NCBI RefSeq assembly: GCF_004769235.1
Contig: NZ_RQFG01000012.1
Coordinates: 186,001-250,000, forward strand
Reading direction: 5' to 3'
DNA: 64,000 nucleotides
DNA from: Leptospira kanakyensis
GTDB lineage: Bacteria > Spirochaetota > Leptospiria > Leptospirales > Leptospiraceae
Part shown: positions 1 through 7,045 of the stretch, one piece after another
Position numbering within the stretch: position 1 is the stretch's first letter
Layout of the letters: each line of letters starts with the position of its first letter
The notes under the pieces: generated by a model
The model's input: only the letters and a program-made list of their open reading frames with translations
Told to the model about the DNA's origin: nothing
Database searches by the model: none
Translations under genes and position numbers: made by a program

Positions 1-359
1 AATTGAACAAAATGAAATCCTGCATTTAAAACCGTAGGAGAATTTCTATCTCCATTTTTTCCAAAAGCACCTGGCGAAGTGGCAAGGTTATCCACACCCG
101 CAGCCTTACCCTCAACGTTGTGACAAGAGTTACAAGATTGAGTTTCATTTAGAGATAATTTCTTCTCAAAATATAGTTTTTTCCCAAGGGAAATTAGTTC
201 TTCAGTATCGTTTTCAGAACCAGGCATTTTTGCCGGTAACGCACCAATGATTTGTTTTGCTTTCACTTGCAAATCTTTGGTTTCCTGAGAAGGCCCACAA
301 TTTGCGAATGATATGAAGAGAAGAGAGAGTAGAAAAGGTGTAAATATTTGTTTGAGCAT
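1..359 (-). CDS. Cytochrome-c peroxidase/MauG-family diheme lipoprotein, N-terminal part (cut by window edge)
   Basis: Reading leftward from ATG at 359 gives an open frame to the window edge (119 codons). It starts with a hydrophobic signal peptide ending in a spirochaete-type lipobox (FANC, Cys at residue 21), so the product is probably a lipoprotein facing the periplasm. After a short charged linker comes LGKKLYFEKKLS, then the heme-c motif CNSCH with the following NVEGKAAG and a SPTVLNAGF stretch, the typical first-heme region of bacterial diheme peroxidases (H2O2 + reduced cytochrome c to water) and of MauG relatives. The second heme is outside the window, so peroxidase cannot be separated from MauG-like enzymes here. 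Confidence 0.85.
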   Translation of the reverse strand, partial: MLKQIFTPFLLSLLFISFANCGPSQETKDLQVKAKQIIGALPAKMPGSENDTEELISLGKKLYFEKKLSLNETQSCNSCHNVEGKAAGVDNLATSPGAFGKNGDRNSPTVLNAGFHFVQ

Positions 360-448
360 ATCGATCCTCTAGACGGATATTCCTAGAATTTACGCAGAAT
401 CGGCAAGTTAGAAATATTATACAATGAGTCTAAACTTAGAATCATATT

Positions 449-471
449 AATTGTATCCAAACTATACAATT
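449..471. promoter_or_regulatory. Inverted repeat in the divergent peroxidase/PilZ promoter region
   Basis: Perfect 8-bp arms AATTGTAT and ATACAATT are separated by CCAAACT. The site lies 90 bp upstream of the peroxidase ATG and about 150 bp upstream of the sigma-54-type promoter for the PilZ gene. A second inverted repeat, CCAAAGA (486-492) and TCTTTGG (507-513), follows. Either could bind a repressor of the peroxidase gene or an enhancer-binding protein for the sigma-54 promoter. The symmetry is seen; the role is inferred. Nothing else is recognised in the 280-bp gap. Confidence 0.45.
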
Positions 472-591
472 TGAATGGTTCTAACCCAAAGAAAAGTCGA
501 GATAGGTCTTTGGACCAACAATTTAGGGCAAATGAATGTCTTCTCTGTTGGAAGGGGGTGACAAACTAGGAAAAGTAACCCACTTTCGATT

Positions 592-607
592 TTGGCACGA
601 TTTATGC
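592..607 (+). promoter_or_regulatory. Sigma-54 (RpoN) type -24/-12 promoter of the PilZ gene
   Basis: TTGGCACGATTTATGC matches the consensus TGGCACG-N4-TTGC at all positions except one (A for the first T of TTGC), with the GG and GC doublets at the required 12-nt offset. A start about 12 nt downstream (near 619) would leave a 20-nt leader carrying AGGAG at 629-633 before the ATG at 640. Confidence 0.7.
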
Positions 608-639
608 TTATAGTTCCTTTAGAATTTTAGGAGCTACTT

Positions 640-987
640 ATGTTGAACACAAGAAGAACAGATCGCATTGAATCATTGGATTGGGACGATTTGGTTTTGA
701 AACTTTTTTCAATCAATGAAAACCCCGAGTTCCTGATCGCAAAAATTGGTAATATTTCGGAGCTGGGTGTGAGTGGGAATCTAGACCAAGAAGTCCGTCT
801 TGGTGATCGTGACTTTGTTACGGGAATCATTGAAAGTGATTTAACTCGGTCAAGAATATCCTTCAAAGGTAAAATTGCTTGGATCAAAGAAACTGACCAA
901 GGTAGACATTTTGGGATTAAATTTTTGGAAGAATTGATTTTACCTAATTTTATCATCGCCAGATCCATTGCTGAATCGGCTGCCTAA
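640..987 (+). CDS. PilZ-domain protein (c-di-GMP receptor)
   Basis: A 115-aa single-domain protein. It carries both halves of the PilZ c-di-GMP signature: RRTDR at residues 5-9 (RxxxR) and NISELG at 38-43 ([D/N]xSxxG), followed by the beta strands expected of the barrel (GKIAWIKETDQGRHFGIKF). It probably binds cyclic di-GMP in the cytoplasm and passes the signal to an unknown partner. The start at 640 has AGGAG 6 nt upstream. It is monocistronic and lies behind a sigma-54-type promoter, so its expression is probably tied to an RpoN regulon. The target process (motility, envelope, nitrogen) cannot be read from the context. Confidence 0.88.
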   Translation: MLNTRRTDRIESLDWDDLVLKLFSINENPEFLIAKIGNISELGVSGNLDQEVRLGDRDFVTGIIESDLTRSRISFKGKIAWIKETDQGRHFGIKFLEELILPNFIIARSIAESAA

Positions 988-1075
988 GGACTAAAAAAAA
1001 TCGGGATTCAAAGTCGGTTTCTCACGAGAATCCCTCTATTTGACTCTAGATTAGGCCGATATTTGTAGGGAAGCT

Positions 1076-2008
1076 ATGTCCCAGGTCAAACATTTGATAT
1101 CTTGGCAGGATTGGAGTGATGGAGAGATCCGAGAACTTCTTGAGTTTGCCGTTTATGTAAAGAAAAATCGAGTTTATTTTTCCGGACATATGGCCGGTCG
1201 TTCCCTTGCCATGTTATTCCAAAAAACTTCTACAAGAACTCGGGTTTCGTTTGAAGCGGGCATGACCGAACTTGGAGGACATGCAATATTTTTAGATTGG
1301 ATGGCATCCAATTTTCTTTTATCTGATATTGATTTTGAAGGCAAATATTTATCCAGTAACGTGGCCGTCATCATGGCACGCCTCAAAAAACACGAGGACC
1401 TACTCGTCTTAAAATCAGGATCAACTGTTCCTGTAATCAACGGATGTTGTAATTTATTTCACCCTTGCCAATCACTTGCTGATATACTTACCATTGTAAT
1501 GGACTCACCTAATGACTGGCAAAAGAAAAACTTATGTTACATAGGTGTTCACAATAACGTAGCAAACTCTCTAATTGAAATTACGGCTGCTCTTGGAATC
1601 CACCTAACCCTAGTGACACCTATAGCTTCTGATGAATCAATCGTCAAAGCATCCATAGATAGAGCAAAGGAAAAAGGGACTATCTCTTGGGAGACCGATG
1701 TTAAAAAAGCAGTATCCAATGCAGACTATGTTTATACAGACACCTGGGTAGATATGGAATTCTTTAACGATCCGAAATTCCAAAAAGAAAAAGAAGAACG
1801 AATTCAGTTGATGATGCCCTACCAAGTGAATGCAGAGCTTTTAAAAAACTCCAAAGCAAAAGTAATGCACGATATGCCTATCCATGCTGGTTATGAAATT
1901 ACTAGAGAAATGGTACAAAGTGAACGTTCGATTATTTTCACCCAGGCAGAAAACCGCTTAGATGCTCAAAAAGCAATCATCCTCAAATTATTAGAAAATC
2001 ATAGTTAA
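1076..2008 (+). CDS. argF: Ornithine carbamoyltransferase family protein with altered substrate loops
   Basis: 310 aa, the usual length of the aspartate/ornithine carbamoyltransferase family. The carbamoyl-phosphate sites are intact: STRTR at residues 52-56 and HPCQ at 129-132. The two ornithine-contacting motifs are not: DxWxSMG reads DTWVDME (222-228) and HCLP reads HDMP (265-268). The enzyme surely uses carbamoyl phosphate; the amine acceptor (ornithine, N-acylornithine, putrescine or other) is less certain. No other arginine gene is adjacent. If it is the only OTC of the genome it is argF; I give the symbol on that assumption. Confidence 0.75.
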   Translation: MSQVKHLISWQDWSDGEIRELLEFAVYVKKNRVYFSGHMAGRSLAMLFQKTSTRTRVSFEAGMTELGGHAIFLDWMASNFLLSDIDFEGKYLSSNVAVIMARLKKHEDLLVLKSGSTVPVINGCCNLFHPCQSLADILTIVMDSPNDWQKKNLCYIGVHNNVANSLIEITAALGIHLTLVTPIASDESIVKASIDRAKEKGTISWETDVKKAVSNADYVYTDTWVDMEFFNDPKFQKEKEERIQLMMPYQVNAELLKNSKAKVMHDMPIHAGYEITREMVQSERSIIFTQAENRLDAQKAIILKLLENHS

Positions 2009-2025
2009 AACCTACCAAAAAAATC

Positions 2026-2055
2026 AAACCACTTGATGGAATGGATCAGTGGTTT
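2026..2055. terminator. Bidirectional terminator between argF-like gene and lipoprotein gene
   Basis: Arms AAACCACTTGAT (2026-2037) and ATCAGTGGTTT (2045-2055) pair over 11 bp with one bulged T. GTTTT follows on the plus strand and an A/T run precedes it, giving a T tract in the other direction, so it can serve both convergent genes. Confidence 0.75.
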
Positions 2056-2063
2056 GTTTTCCC

Positions 2064-2786
2064 TTAGTTTTTGATCAGATAAACTTGAACCGTTGCATTT
2101 GCTTTTGTTTCAGCTGCTTGGTCTCGTTCTCCAATAATAGGCAAAACGGAATGATCGTCGATTGATTCTTTTGCTAAAAGAGATTTGATTTCGTCGTATC
2201 TGCGTTTGAGAAGTCGAACTTGAAAACCTACATCTCCTGTGGTATTTACTTTACCAAACAATACAATTTGCACTTTTTCTTCAGATTTTAGAATTTTTTG
2301 GCTTAATGCGGATAATTTATTTTGTGAATCTTCTGTTAACCGATGATCATCTGATTCGAAGGAAATAGATTCAATTGGTTCTGGATTACCGACTGCTTTC
2401 CAGAAAGTTAGTTTTGACTTCGCAGAGTTTCCGTTACCTTCCCCAGATTGAACCGATTTTTCTATCTGATCCCATGGACAGGATTTGAGGTAATCGGTGG
2501 AAGATACGACAGAAAAAAGAAATCCAAGTGTTGTCACCGCGATATCCCAAGGTTTGGCGTAAGACTTAGTTTCCATTACATATTCATTCTTGGTAAGCTC
2601 CAAACCTTCGCTTTGATAAAACGGAAGAAGGAACAATACTCGGTAGGTTCGAACTTCAGTCTCCGTAGGTTGGCATTCGGGATTCGAGTTTGCCTTGAGG
2701 TGGGCACGAGTTTCGAGTGGGATGCCACGCCATGCACAAGAAAACAAGGAAAGACATAGAATAGAAATAAAAAAATTTTGAATCAT
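2064..2786 (-). CDS. Lipoprotein with C-terminal OmpA-like region
   Basis: 240 aa. A signal peptide ends at the lipobox LFSC (Cys about residue 17). A second hydrophobic stretch is seen near residues 83-95 (ITTLGFLFSVV-like). The C-terminal 90 residues (ESISFESDDHRLTEDSQNKLS..., then VQIVLFGKVNTTGDVGFQVRLLKRRYDEIKSLL) have the beta-alpha-beta pattern and R-x-x-x-I-x-x-x-L helix of OmpA-like peptidoglycan-binding domains, though the classical D and R anchor residues are not clear. Probably an envelope lipoprotein that may touch peptidoglycan; the specific role is unknown. Confidence 0.6.
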   Translation of the reverse strand: MIQNFFISILCLSLFSCAWRGIPLETRAHLKANSNPECQPTETEVRTYRVLFLLPFYQSEGLELTKNEYVMETKSYAKPWDIAVTTLGFLFSVVSSTDYLKSCPWDQIEKSVQSGEGNGNSAKSKLTFWKAVGNPEPIESISFESDDHRLTEDSQNKLSALSQKILKSEEKVQIVLFGKVNTTGDVGFQVRLLKRRYDEIKSLLAKESIDDHSVLPIIGERDQAAETKANATVQVYLIKN

Positions 2787-2919
2787 AAAAACCCGTATGT
2801 AGAATCTCTATGTCGTATACTGAGCGTTATGTTGATTTAGACAAGTAATATTTAAACAATCAACAGGGTATCTTTAATCACAACATCTGATTCTGATTCA
2901 AATCAAATTTGCGGAACAA

Positions 2920-3483
2920 TCATTCCATAACAGAATCTTTACGGTTGATCATCCATCCACTAAATCCGTCTAAAAAATATAAAAAATCAATTTTATCATT
3001 ATGATCAAAATCAAACTTTTGTAAGGCTTCATCATAACAGCGAAACCAAACACTCCTCTCCTTTTCAGAAATAGGAAATACGAAATGTCGCATCCGCATC
3101 CGAGCGGGACCCCATTTTTCAATATACAAACTAGGGCCACCTAACACCTGAATTAAAAAATCTGCTTGTTTCTCTTTCGCGAGATCCCAATCCCCTTTAA
3201 ACATCCATTTAATTTCAGAACTCGCAACCAGATCATAAAAATCAGAAACTAACTTACGAATTGCATCTTCACCCCATTTTTCAAAAAGGAATTTTACATT
3301 CGGACTAGGGGGTGGAGGACCACCCGGTGGGGTATAAATTTCTTCGGGATCCAAATCGATAGTCAGTTTCGCGAAAGGGACAGGAAGGGGAAGTCGAATT
3401 TTCGACCGAAGCCGAAGGCGAAGCCCGGACTTGCCCGGCCCCGAGGGTGCGAGGGGTTCGCCCCAAAATCCAAAATAAATCAT
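2920..3483 (-). CDS. Truncated hemoglobin (group II/trHbO-like) with an abnormal N-terminal extension
   Basis: The C-terminal about 120 residues are a truncated globin: WGEDAIRKLVSDFYDLV, then GGPSLYIEKWGPARMRMRHFVFPI with the proximal His in MRHFVF, and ERSVWFRCYDEAL with the group-II Trp. Such proteins bind O2 or NO in the cytoplasm. The first 60 residues are different: a basic G/P/R/L-rich stretch (3365-3475) encoded by a GC-rich block unlike the rest of the gene, then a proline-rich linker. ATG 3483 is the only ATG ahead of the globin domain; no good Shine-Dalgarno is seen, and a non-ATG start inside (for example CTG or TTG near 3350-3365) is possible. Function is sure at family level, the start is not. 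Confidence 0.8.
   Translation of the reverse strand: MIYFGFWGEPLAPSGPGKSGLRLRLRSKIRLPLPVPFAKLTIDLDPEEIYTPPGGPPPPSPNVKFLFEKWGEDAIRKLVSDFYDLVASSEIKWMFKGDWDLAKEKQADFLIQVLGGPSLYIEKWGPARMRMRHFVFPISEKERSVWFRCYDEALQKFDFDHNDKIDFLYFLDGFSGWMINRKDSVME
3365..3475. repeat. GC-rich low-complexity block at the 5' end of the globin gene (putative interspersed repeat)
   Basis: A block of about 110 bp with GC content well above the surrounding DNA. It contains self-complementary short units (GAAGCCGAAGGCGAAGCC) and runs such as CCCGGACTTGCCCGGCCCCG. It looks like an inserted intergenic repeat rather than native coding sequence. A second GC-rich block of similar style lies at 19010-19130. That they are the same family is inferred, not aligned. 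Confidence 0.45.
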
Positions 3484-3635
3484 CTAAGTTTCGATGGGAA
3501 CCAGCTGTAAAAAGTAACTGACTTTCCTTTTGTGATTTCGAAGAGGAGAACCTCCATTCGGATTTTGGGATTAATTCCTGGACGATAGGTAAAATTCACA
3601 AAACTTGGTAAAAAAATCCGAAAAAGGTATACTAA

Positions 3636-4628
3636 ATGGCACTGACTCACCCGCAATCCGCACTCTTTGCAGGAGAAAAACCTTTCCCTATCATCCCTGC
3701 TTGTGAACACTTCGCTGGATCTGAAAAACTCATCACTAAAGCGCTCGAGTTACAAAATAAACTCGGTGGACTTTTCGACATCACGATGGACTGCGAAGAC
3801 GGTGCCCAAACTGGGAAAGAAAAAGAACACGCAGAAATGATTGTTCGCATTCAAAATTCTGAACTCAACAAACACAAAATGAGTGGTGTTCGTATTCATG
3901 ATTATACTAACGAACATTGGCGCGGTGATGTTGATATCATTGTTCCAGGTGCAGGAAATGTAATTGCTTATATCACCATTCCAAAACCGACAAAAGTAAG
4001 TCAGGTGAAAGAACAAATCACTTACATCCAAGATGCTTGTAAAAAAGCAGGGATCAAACGCGAAATTCCAATCCACGTTCTCATTGAAACTCACGGAGCA
4101 TTGAACGATGTGTTTGAAATTGCGGCGCTTCCTTGGTTGCAAGTTTTGGATTTTGGTCTAATGGACTTTATTTCCGGTCACCATGGTGCAATTCCAGCTT
4201 CTTGTATGAAGTCTCCTGGCCAATTTGACCACGAACTACTTCGCCGTGGTAAATCCAATTTAGTAGCAGCAGCTCTTATGAACGGTGTGATTCCGGCTCA
4301 TAACGTGACTCTTGACCTTAAAAATATCTACCAAACATATGCAGATGCAAAACGTGCCCATGATGAATTTGGTTTCTTACGTATGTGGTCAATTTACCCT
4401 GCACAAATCCAATCGATTTTGGACGCAATGGCTCCTAACTTTGCGGAAACACTCACTGCTTGTGAGATTCTCATCAAAGCACAAGATGCAGAATGGGGAC
4501 CAATCCAACATGATGGGGACTTACATGACCGTGCCACTTACCGTTATTTCTGGGAACTAGTCCAAAAAGCAAAACTAACAGGACAAAAACTTCCAGAAGA
4601 AGTAGAGAAGAGATTCTTTTCTAAGTAG
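3636..4628 (+). CDS. HpcH/HpaI-CitE family CoA-ester lyase (malyl-CoA lyase-like)
   Basis: 330 aa TIM-barrel protein. Family landmarks: FDITMDCEDG at residues 48-56 with the acidic metal-binding pair, the conserved PKP (IPKPTKVSQV), IETHGAL with the metal-binding Glu, and FGLMDFISGHHG. This pattern fits CitE-like/L-malyl-CoA or beta-methylmalyl-CoA lyases, which split (S)-malyl-CoA to acetyl-CoA and glyoxylate or similar. The length (330 rather than 290) fits the Mcl-like branch. Start ATG 3636 has AAAGGT 8 nt upstream. Monocistronic, divergent from the globin gene, and followed by a large hairpin. The exact CoA substrate is not determinable here. Confidence 0.82.
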   Translation: MALTHPQSALFAGEKPFPIIPACEHFAGSEKLITKALELQNKLGGLFDITMDCEDGAQTGKEKEHAEMIVRIQNSELNKHKMSGVRIHDYTNEHWRGDVDIIVPGAGNVIAYITIPKPTKVSQVKEQITYIQDACKKAGIKREIPIHVLIETHGALNDVFEIAALPWLQVLDFGLMDFISGHHGAIPASCMKSPGQFDHELLRRGKSNLVAAALMNGVIPAHNVTLDLKNIYQTYADAKRAHDEFGFLRMWSIYPAQIQSILDAMAPNFAETLTACEILIKAQDAEWGPIQHDGDLHDRATYRYFWELVQKAKLTGQKLPEEVEKRFFSK

Positions 4629-4695
4629 TCGATCTATCTAAGCACTCGATTTGGTGAGTTGGTTACTTTGGTGACTGGCTTACCATTGGAAGTAT

Positions 4696-4743
4696 GTGTA
4701 AAAGGTAAGTGACTTTACTTAGTAAGAGGCTTACCTTTCACAC
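4696..4743. terminator. Long hairpin downstream of the CoA-ester lyase
   Basis: Arms of 14 nt, GTGTAAAAGGTAAG and CTTACCTTTCACAC, pair at 13 of 14 positions around a 20-nt loop that itself holds the small palindrome TTACT-T-AGTAA. No U tract follows, so it may be a processing or attenuating structure rather than a simple rho-independent terminator. Confidence 0.5.
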
Positions 4744-5115
4744 CCAGTTACCTTTTCACATCACCATTGCCACTACCTGGCCTCCTCCGTGGACTGATCA
4801 CTCTTCCCACTTGCTGGAAACTGGATCCAAACGAATCACGAAATTACAAATTCCTTACTTCCTATTTTAACTTTCCCACTGGTCACAACGTAACCAATGG
4901 TGTTTGACCCAAAACATTAAAACAAAATCTCGATTCGTTGTCTCATGAGAATGGCAAATCCTATCTTCCCGGTAGAATCTCAGGCAAAGCAGCTATTTTC
5001 ATGAACTTTCTCGCCAATGGGGCGCGGATATAGTGAAAAAAGTGGTAATAACGGTGAGTATTACGTCGATTTATCTAATTTTACAGAAAATAAATCCAAT
5101 ATAACGATTTTTCGT

Positions 5116-5145
5116 TTGCAATACTGGAATTAAATTAATTACAGT
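5116..5145 (+). promoter_or_regulatory. Probable sigma-70 promoter of the first porin gene, leaderless-type
   Basis: TTGCAA (5116-5121), an 18-bp spacer and TACAGT (5140-5145) lie just before the ATG at 5154, leaving only 8 nt. No Shine-Dalgarno precedes this ATG. An mRNA starting at or next to the ATG would be leaderless. Confidence 0.4.
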
Positions 5146-5153
5146 CCTAAATT

Positions 5154-6971
5154 ATGAGCAAGCGAATATCTAAATCCAAACCCTTTCTTTCTCTCATTCT
5201 TTTCCTTTCCGTCCTAGGTTCAGGAACTGCAATTTATGGCCAAACGGAACAGGTGACAAATCCCAAAGTGGAGGCCACTGTAGAACCACCTCCCCTTCCT
5301 CCACAACCCAAAGAGGAAAAAAAAGAAGGGTATGTAAGTCCGCAAATTGGAAATCTTTCAGGAGAATATTTACGAACTTTGCAGGTAACCAGCAAACAAA
5401 GAAAGGCGATCCAAGAGAATAAAGGACTTTGGTTTGCTGATAAGTTTCGTGTTGGATTTGGAATTCGACCTAAGGTAGATTCACTCAATAATACTGATTT
5501 TGATAAATCTACTGCAGACAATAGAAACAACGCATTAACTCAAACTCAGTTTTATCTATTAGGAGATATCAATGAGAATGTTCTATTCAAAATTACACTA
5601 CAAGATGTTCGGTTATGGGGAGGAGAAGTTGTATCAAATGGAACAGCTGACCAGAAGTATGGTGCTATAGCAAATGCCGGAACTACCATTGATACCACCA
5701 AACAAAAAGATGTTGCTTTAAACAATTTTACTGGCCTAAGAGAAGCATTTTTAGACTTAAAAACAACGAACCAAAATTTTCGATTAAGGACAGGGAGACA
5801 AATTTTAGAATTTGGAGACGGACGTATTCTTGGAGCCAGAAACGATAGTTTAAATGGAAACTCATTTGATGCACTTAGGTTCACTGGAAAAATCAGCAAC
5901 CATACATTGGATTTATTTGGATCTGTGATAGGTGCCGAAAACAATTCCAATAGTATTGTTTCAAACAACTCAACAAAGTTAGGAGGGATTGGTGATTCCT
6001 ATTATGGCGGAGCTCATTATAATTGGAAAGTAGCTGATTGGTTGGGTCTTGACTTATACAATTACAGTTTATTCAAACAACAAAAAAAAGCTACTGCCCC
6101 ATCTTCTCTTTCTGAAACAAGAAGTTATCGTGGTGATGATCAATTAAACACATCAGGATTCCGACTCACAAATCGAACGAAAAATAATGCATTACCAGAC
6201 ACAACAGGAATCGACTGGATGGTCGAAGCTGCTTGGCAAACAGGTTTTACCGGAGAACGAGTTACTCCTGATTGGTTGAATCAAAATGGGACTTATTCAA
6301 CAAACCAAAAAACAGGCGAACCACCTCCGCTATCTGAAGCAGTAAAATACAAAGCCAATATAGTTGCCGTACAACTTGGATACACCCCAGTAAAAGAATT
6401 TCGAATTGGAGTACAATATGTCCAAGCATCTGGAGATCCAAATCGTAATGATTCTAGTGTAGGAACATATAATCCTCTATTTGCAACAAGAAGGATGGCC
6501 GGAGGATCTCTACCTTTTGCTGGAAACGGGAACTCTGGACTTGTTTTTTGGCAAAATATTAAAGACTACTCACTCCATTTAAAATACGAAACTTCTAATT
6601 ATGGAACTTTTATTCTAAATCCACACTGGTATTATAAAGTTAAGTTGCAGGATGGATATTATGATAATAATAACTACGTTGCTGGTAGCAAAGCAACAGG
6701 AGAAACGGCTTCTACAGAAGATTATTACAATACCGATGCTTATAACGTAAACAAACCAAAGTTAGGAAAACTTGTAGCGACTGAACTAAACTTTATTTAT
6801 ATTATCACTCCATTTGAAAATGTTTCGTTTTGGTTTGGTGCTACTGTGATTCGGGCAGGAGATGCGATTCGAAACCAAAAGAACAATCCGAATGAACCGG
6901 ATCCTCTCCATAGGTATGATTTAAGTCCAACGGCAACGATGGCTACATTCCAAACAGTTTTTGCGATTTAG
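5154..6971 (+). CDS. Outer-membrane porin, alginate-export-like beta barrel, copy 1
   Basis: 605 aa. Signal peptide (residues 1-29, ending GTAIYGQ), then a proline-rich linker (PPPLPPQPKEEKKEG), the conserved segment YVSPQIGNLSGEYLRTLQVT, and a long run of amphipathic beta strands rich in aromatic girdle residues, as in the alginate-export (AlgE-like) barrel family. The C-terminus is FQTVFAI, not the usual final Phe. It probably forms a substrate-selective channel for small anionic or sugar-like solutes; substrate unknown. A close paralogue lies at 56985-58814, with long identical stretches (for example FGIRPK, VQLGYTPVKEFRIG, GNGNSGLVFWQNIKDYS). Monocistronic with its own terminator. Confidence 0.8.
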   Translation: MSKRISKSKPFLSLILFLSVLGSGTAIYGQTEQVTNPKVEATVEPPPLPPQPKEEKKEGYVSPQIGNLSGEYLRTLQVTSKQRKAIQENKGLWFADKFRVGFGIRPKVDSLNNTDFDKSTADNRNNALTQTQFYLLGDINENVLFKITLQDVRLWGGEVVSNGTADQKYGAIANAGTTIDTTKQKDVALNNFTGLREAFLDLKTTNQNFRLRTGRQILEFGDGRILGARNDSLNGNSFDALRFTGKISNHTLDLFGSVIGAENNSNSIVSNNSTKLGGIGDSYYGGAHYNWKVADWLGLDLYNYSLFKQQKKATAPSSLSETRSYRGDDQLNTSGFRLTNRTKNNALPDTTGIDWMVEAAWQTGFTGERVTPDWLNQNGTYSTNQKTGEPPPLSEAVKYKANIVAVQLGYTPVKEFRIGVQYVQASGDPNRNDSSVGTYNPLFATRRMAGGSLPFAGNGNSGLVFWQNIKDYSLHLKYETSNYGTFILNPHWYYKVKLQDGYYDNNNYVAGSKATGETASTEDYYNTDAYNVNKPKLGKLVATELNFIYIITPFENVSFWFGATVIRAGDAIRNQKNNPNEPDPLHRYDLSPTATMATFQTVFAI

Positions 6972-7001
6972 AAATTTAGAAAATCGAAAAACATATCCCA
7001 T

Positions 7002-7033
7002 AAAACCAAGGCCCAAAAGTAGGTCTTGGTTTT
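7002..7033. terminator. Bidirectional terminator between porin and chemoreceptor genes
   Basis: AAAACCAAGGCC (7002-7013) pairs with GGTCTTGGTTTT (7022-7033) over 12 bp with one mismatch, loop CAAAAGTA. The A and T runs at both ends allow it to work for both converging genes. Confidence 0.85.
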
Positions 7034-7045
7034 ATTCTAGAAACT

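Larger units (their letters stand above)
4629..5153. other. 525-bp intergenic region before the porin gene
   Basis: No convincing ORF is present. The left part holds a long hairpin (4696-4743) and a repeated TTACCTTT-CAC motif (4731-4743 and 4749-4758). The middle (4770-5030) shows no recognised function and has a short GC-rich patch (GGGGCGCGG near 5019). The right end is AT-rich and carries the probable porin promoter. Confidence 0.6.

Noticed and set aside
3480..3710. 76-codon ORF upstream of and overlapping the globin start
   Set aside because: Lies in the promoter of the CoA-ester lyase, no domain, no Shine-Dalgarno.
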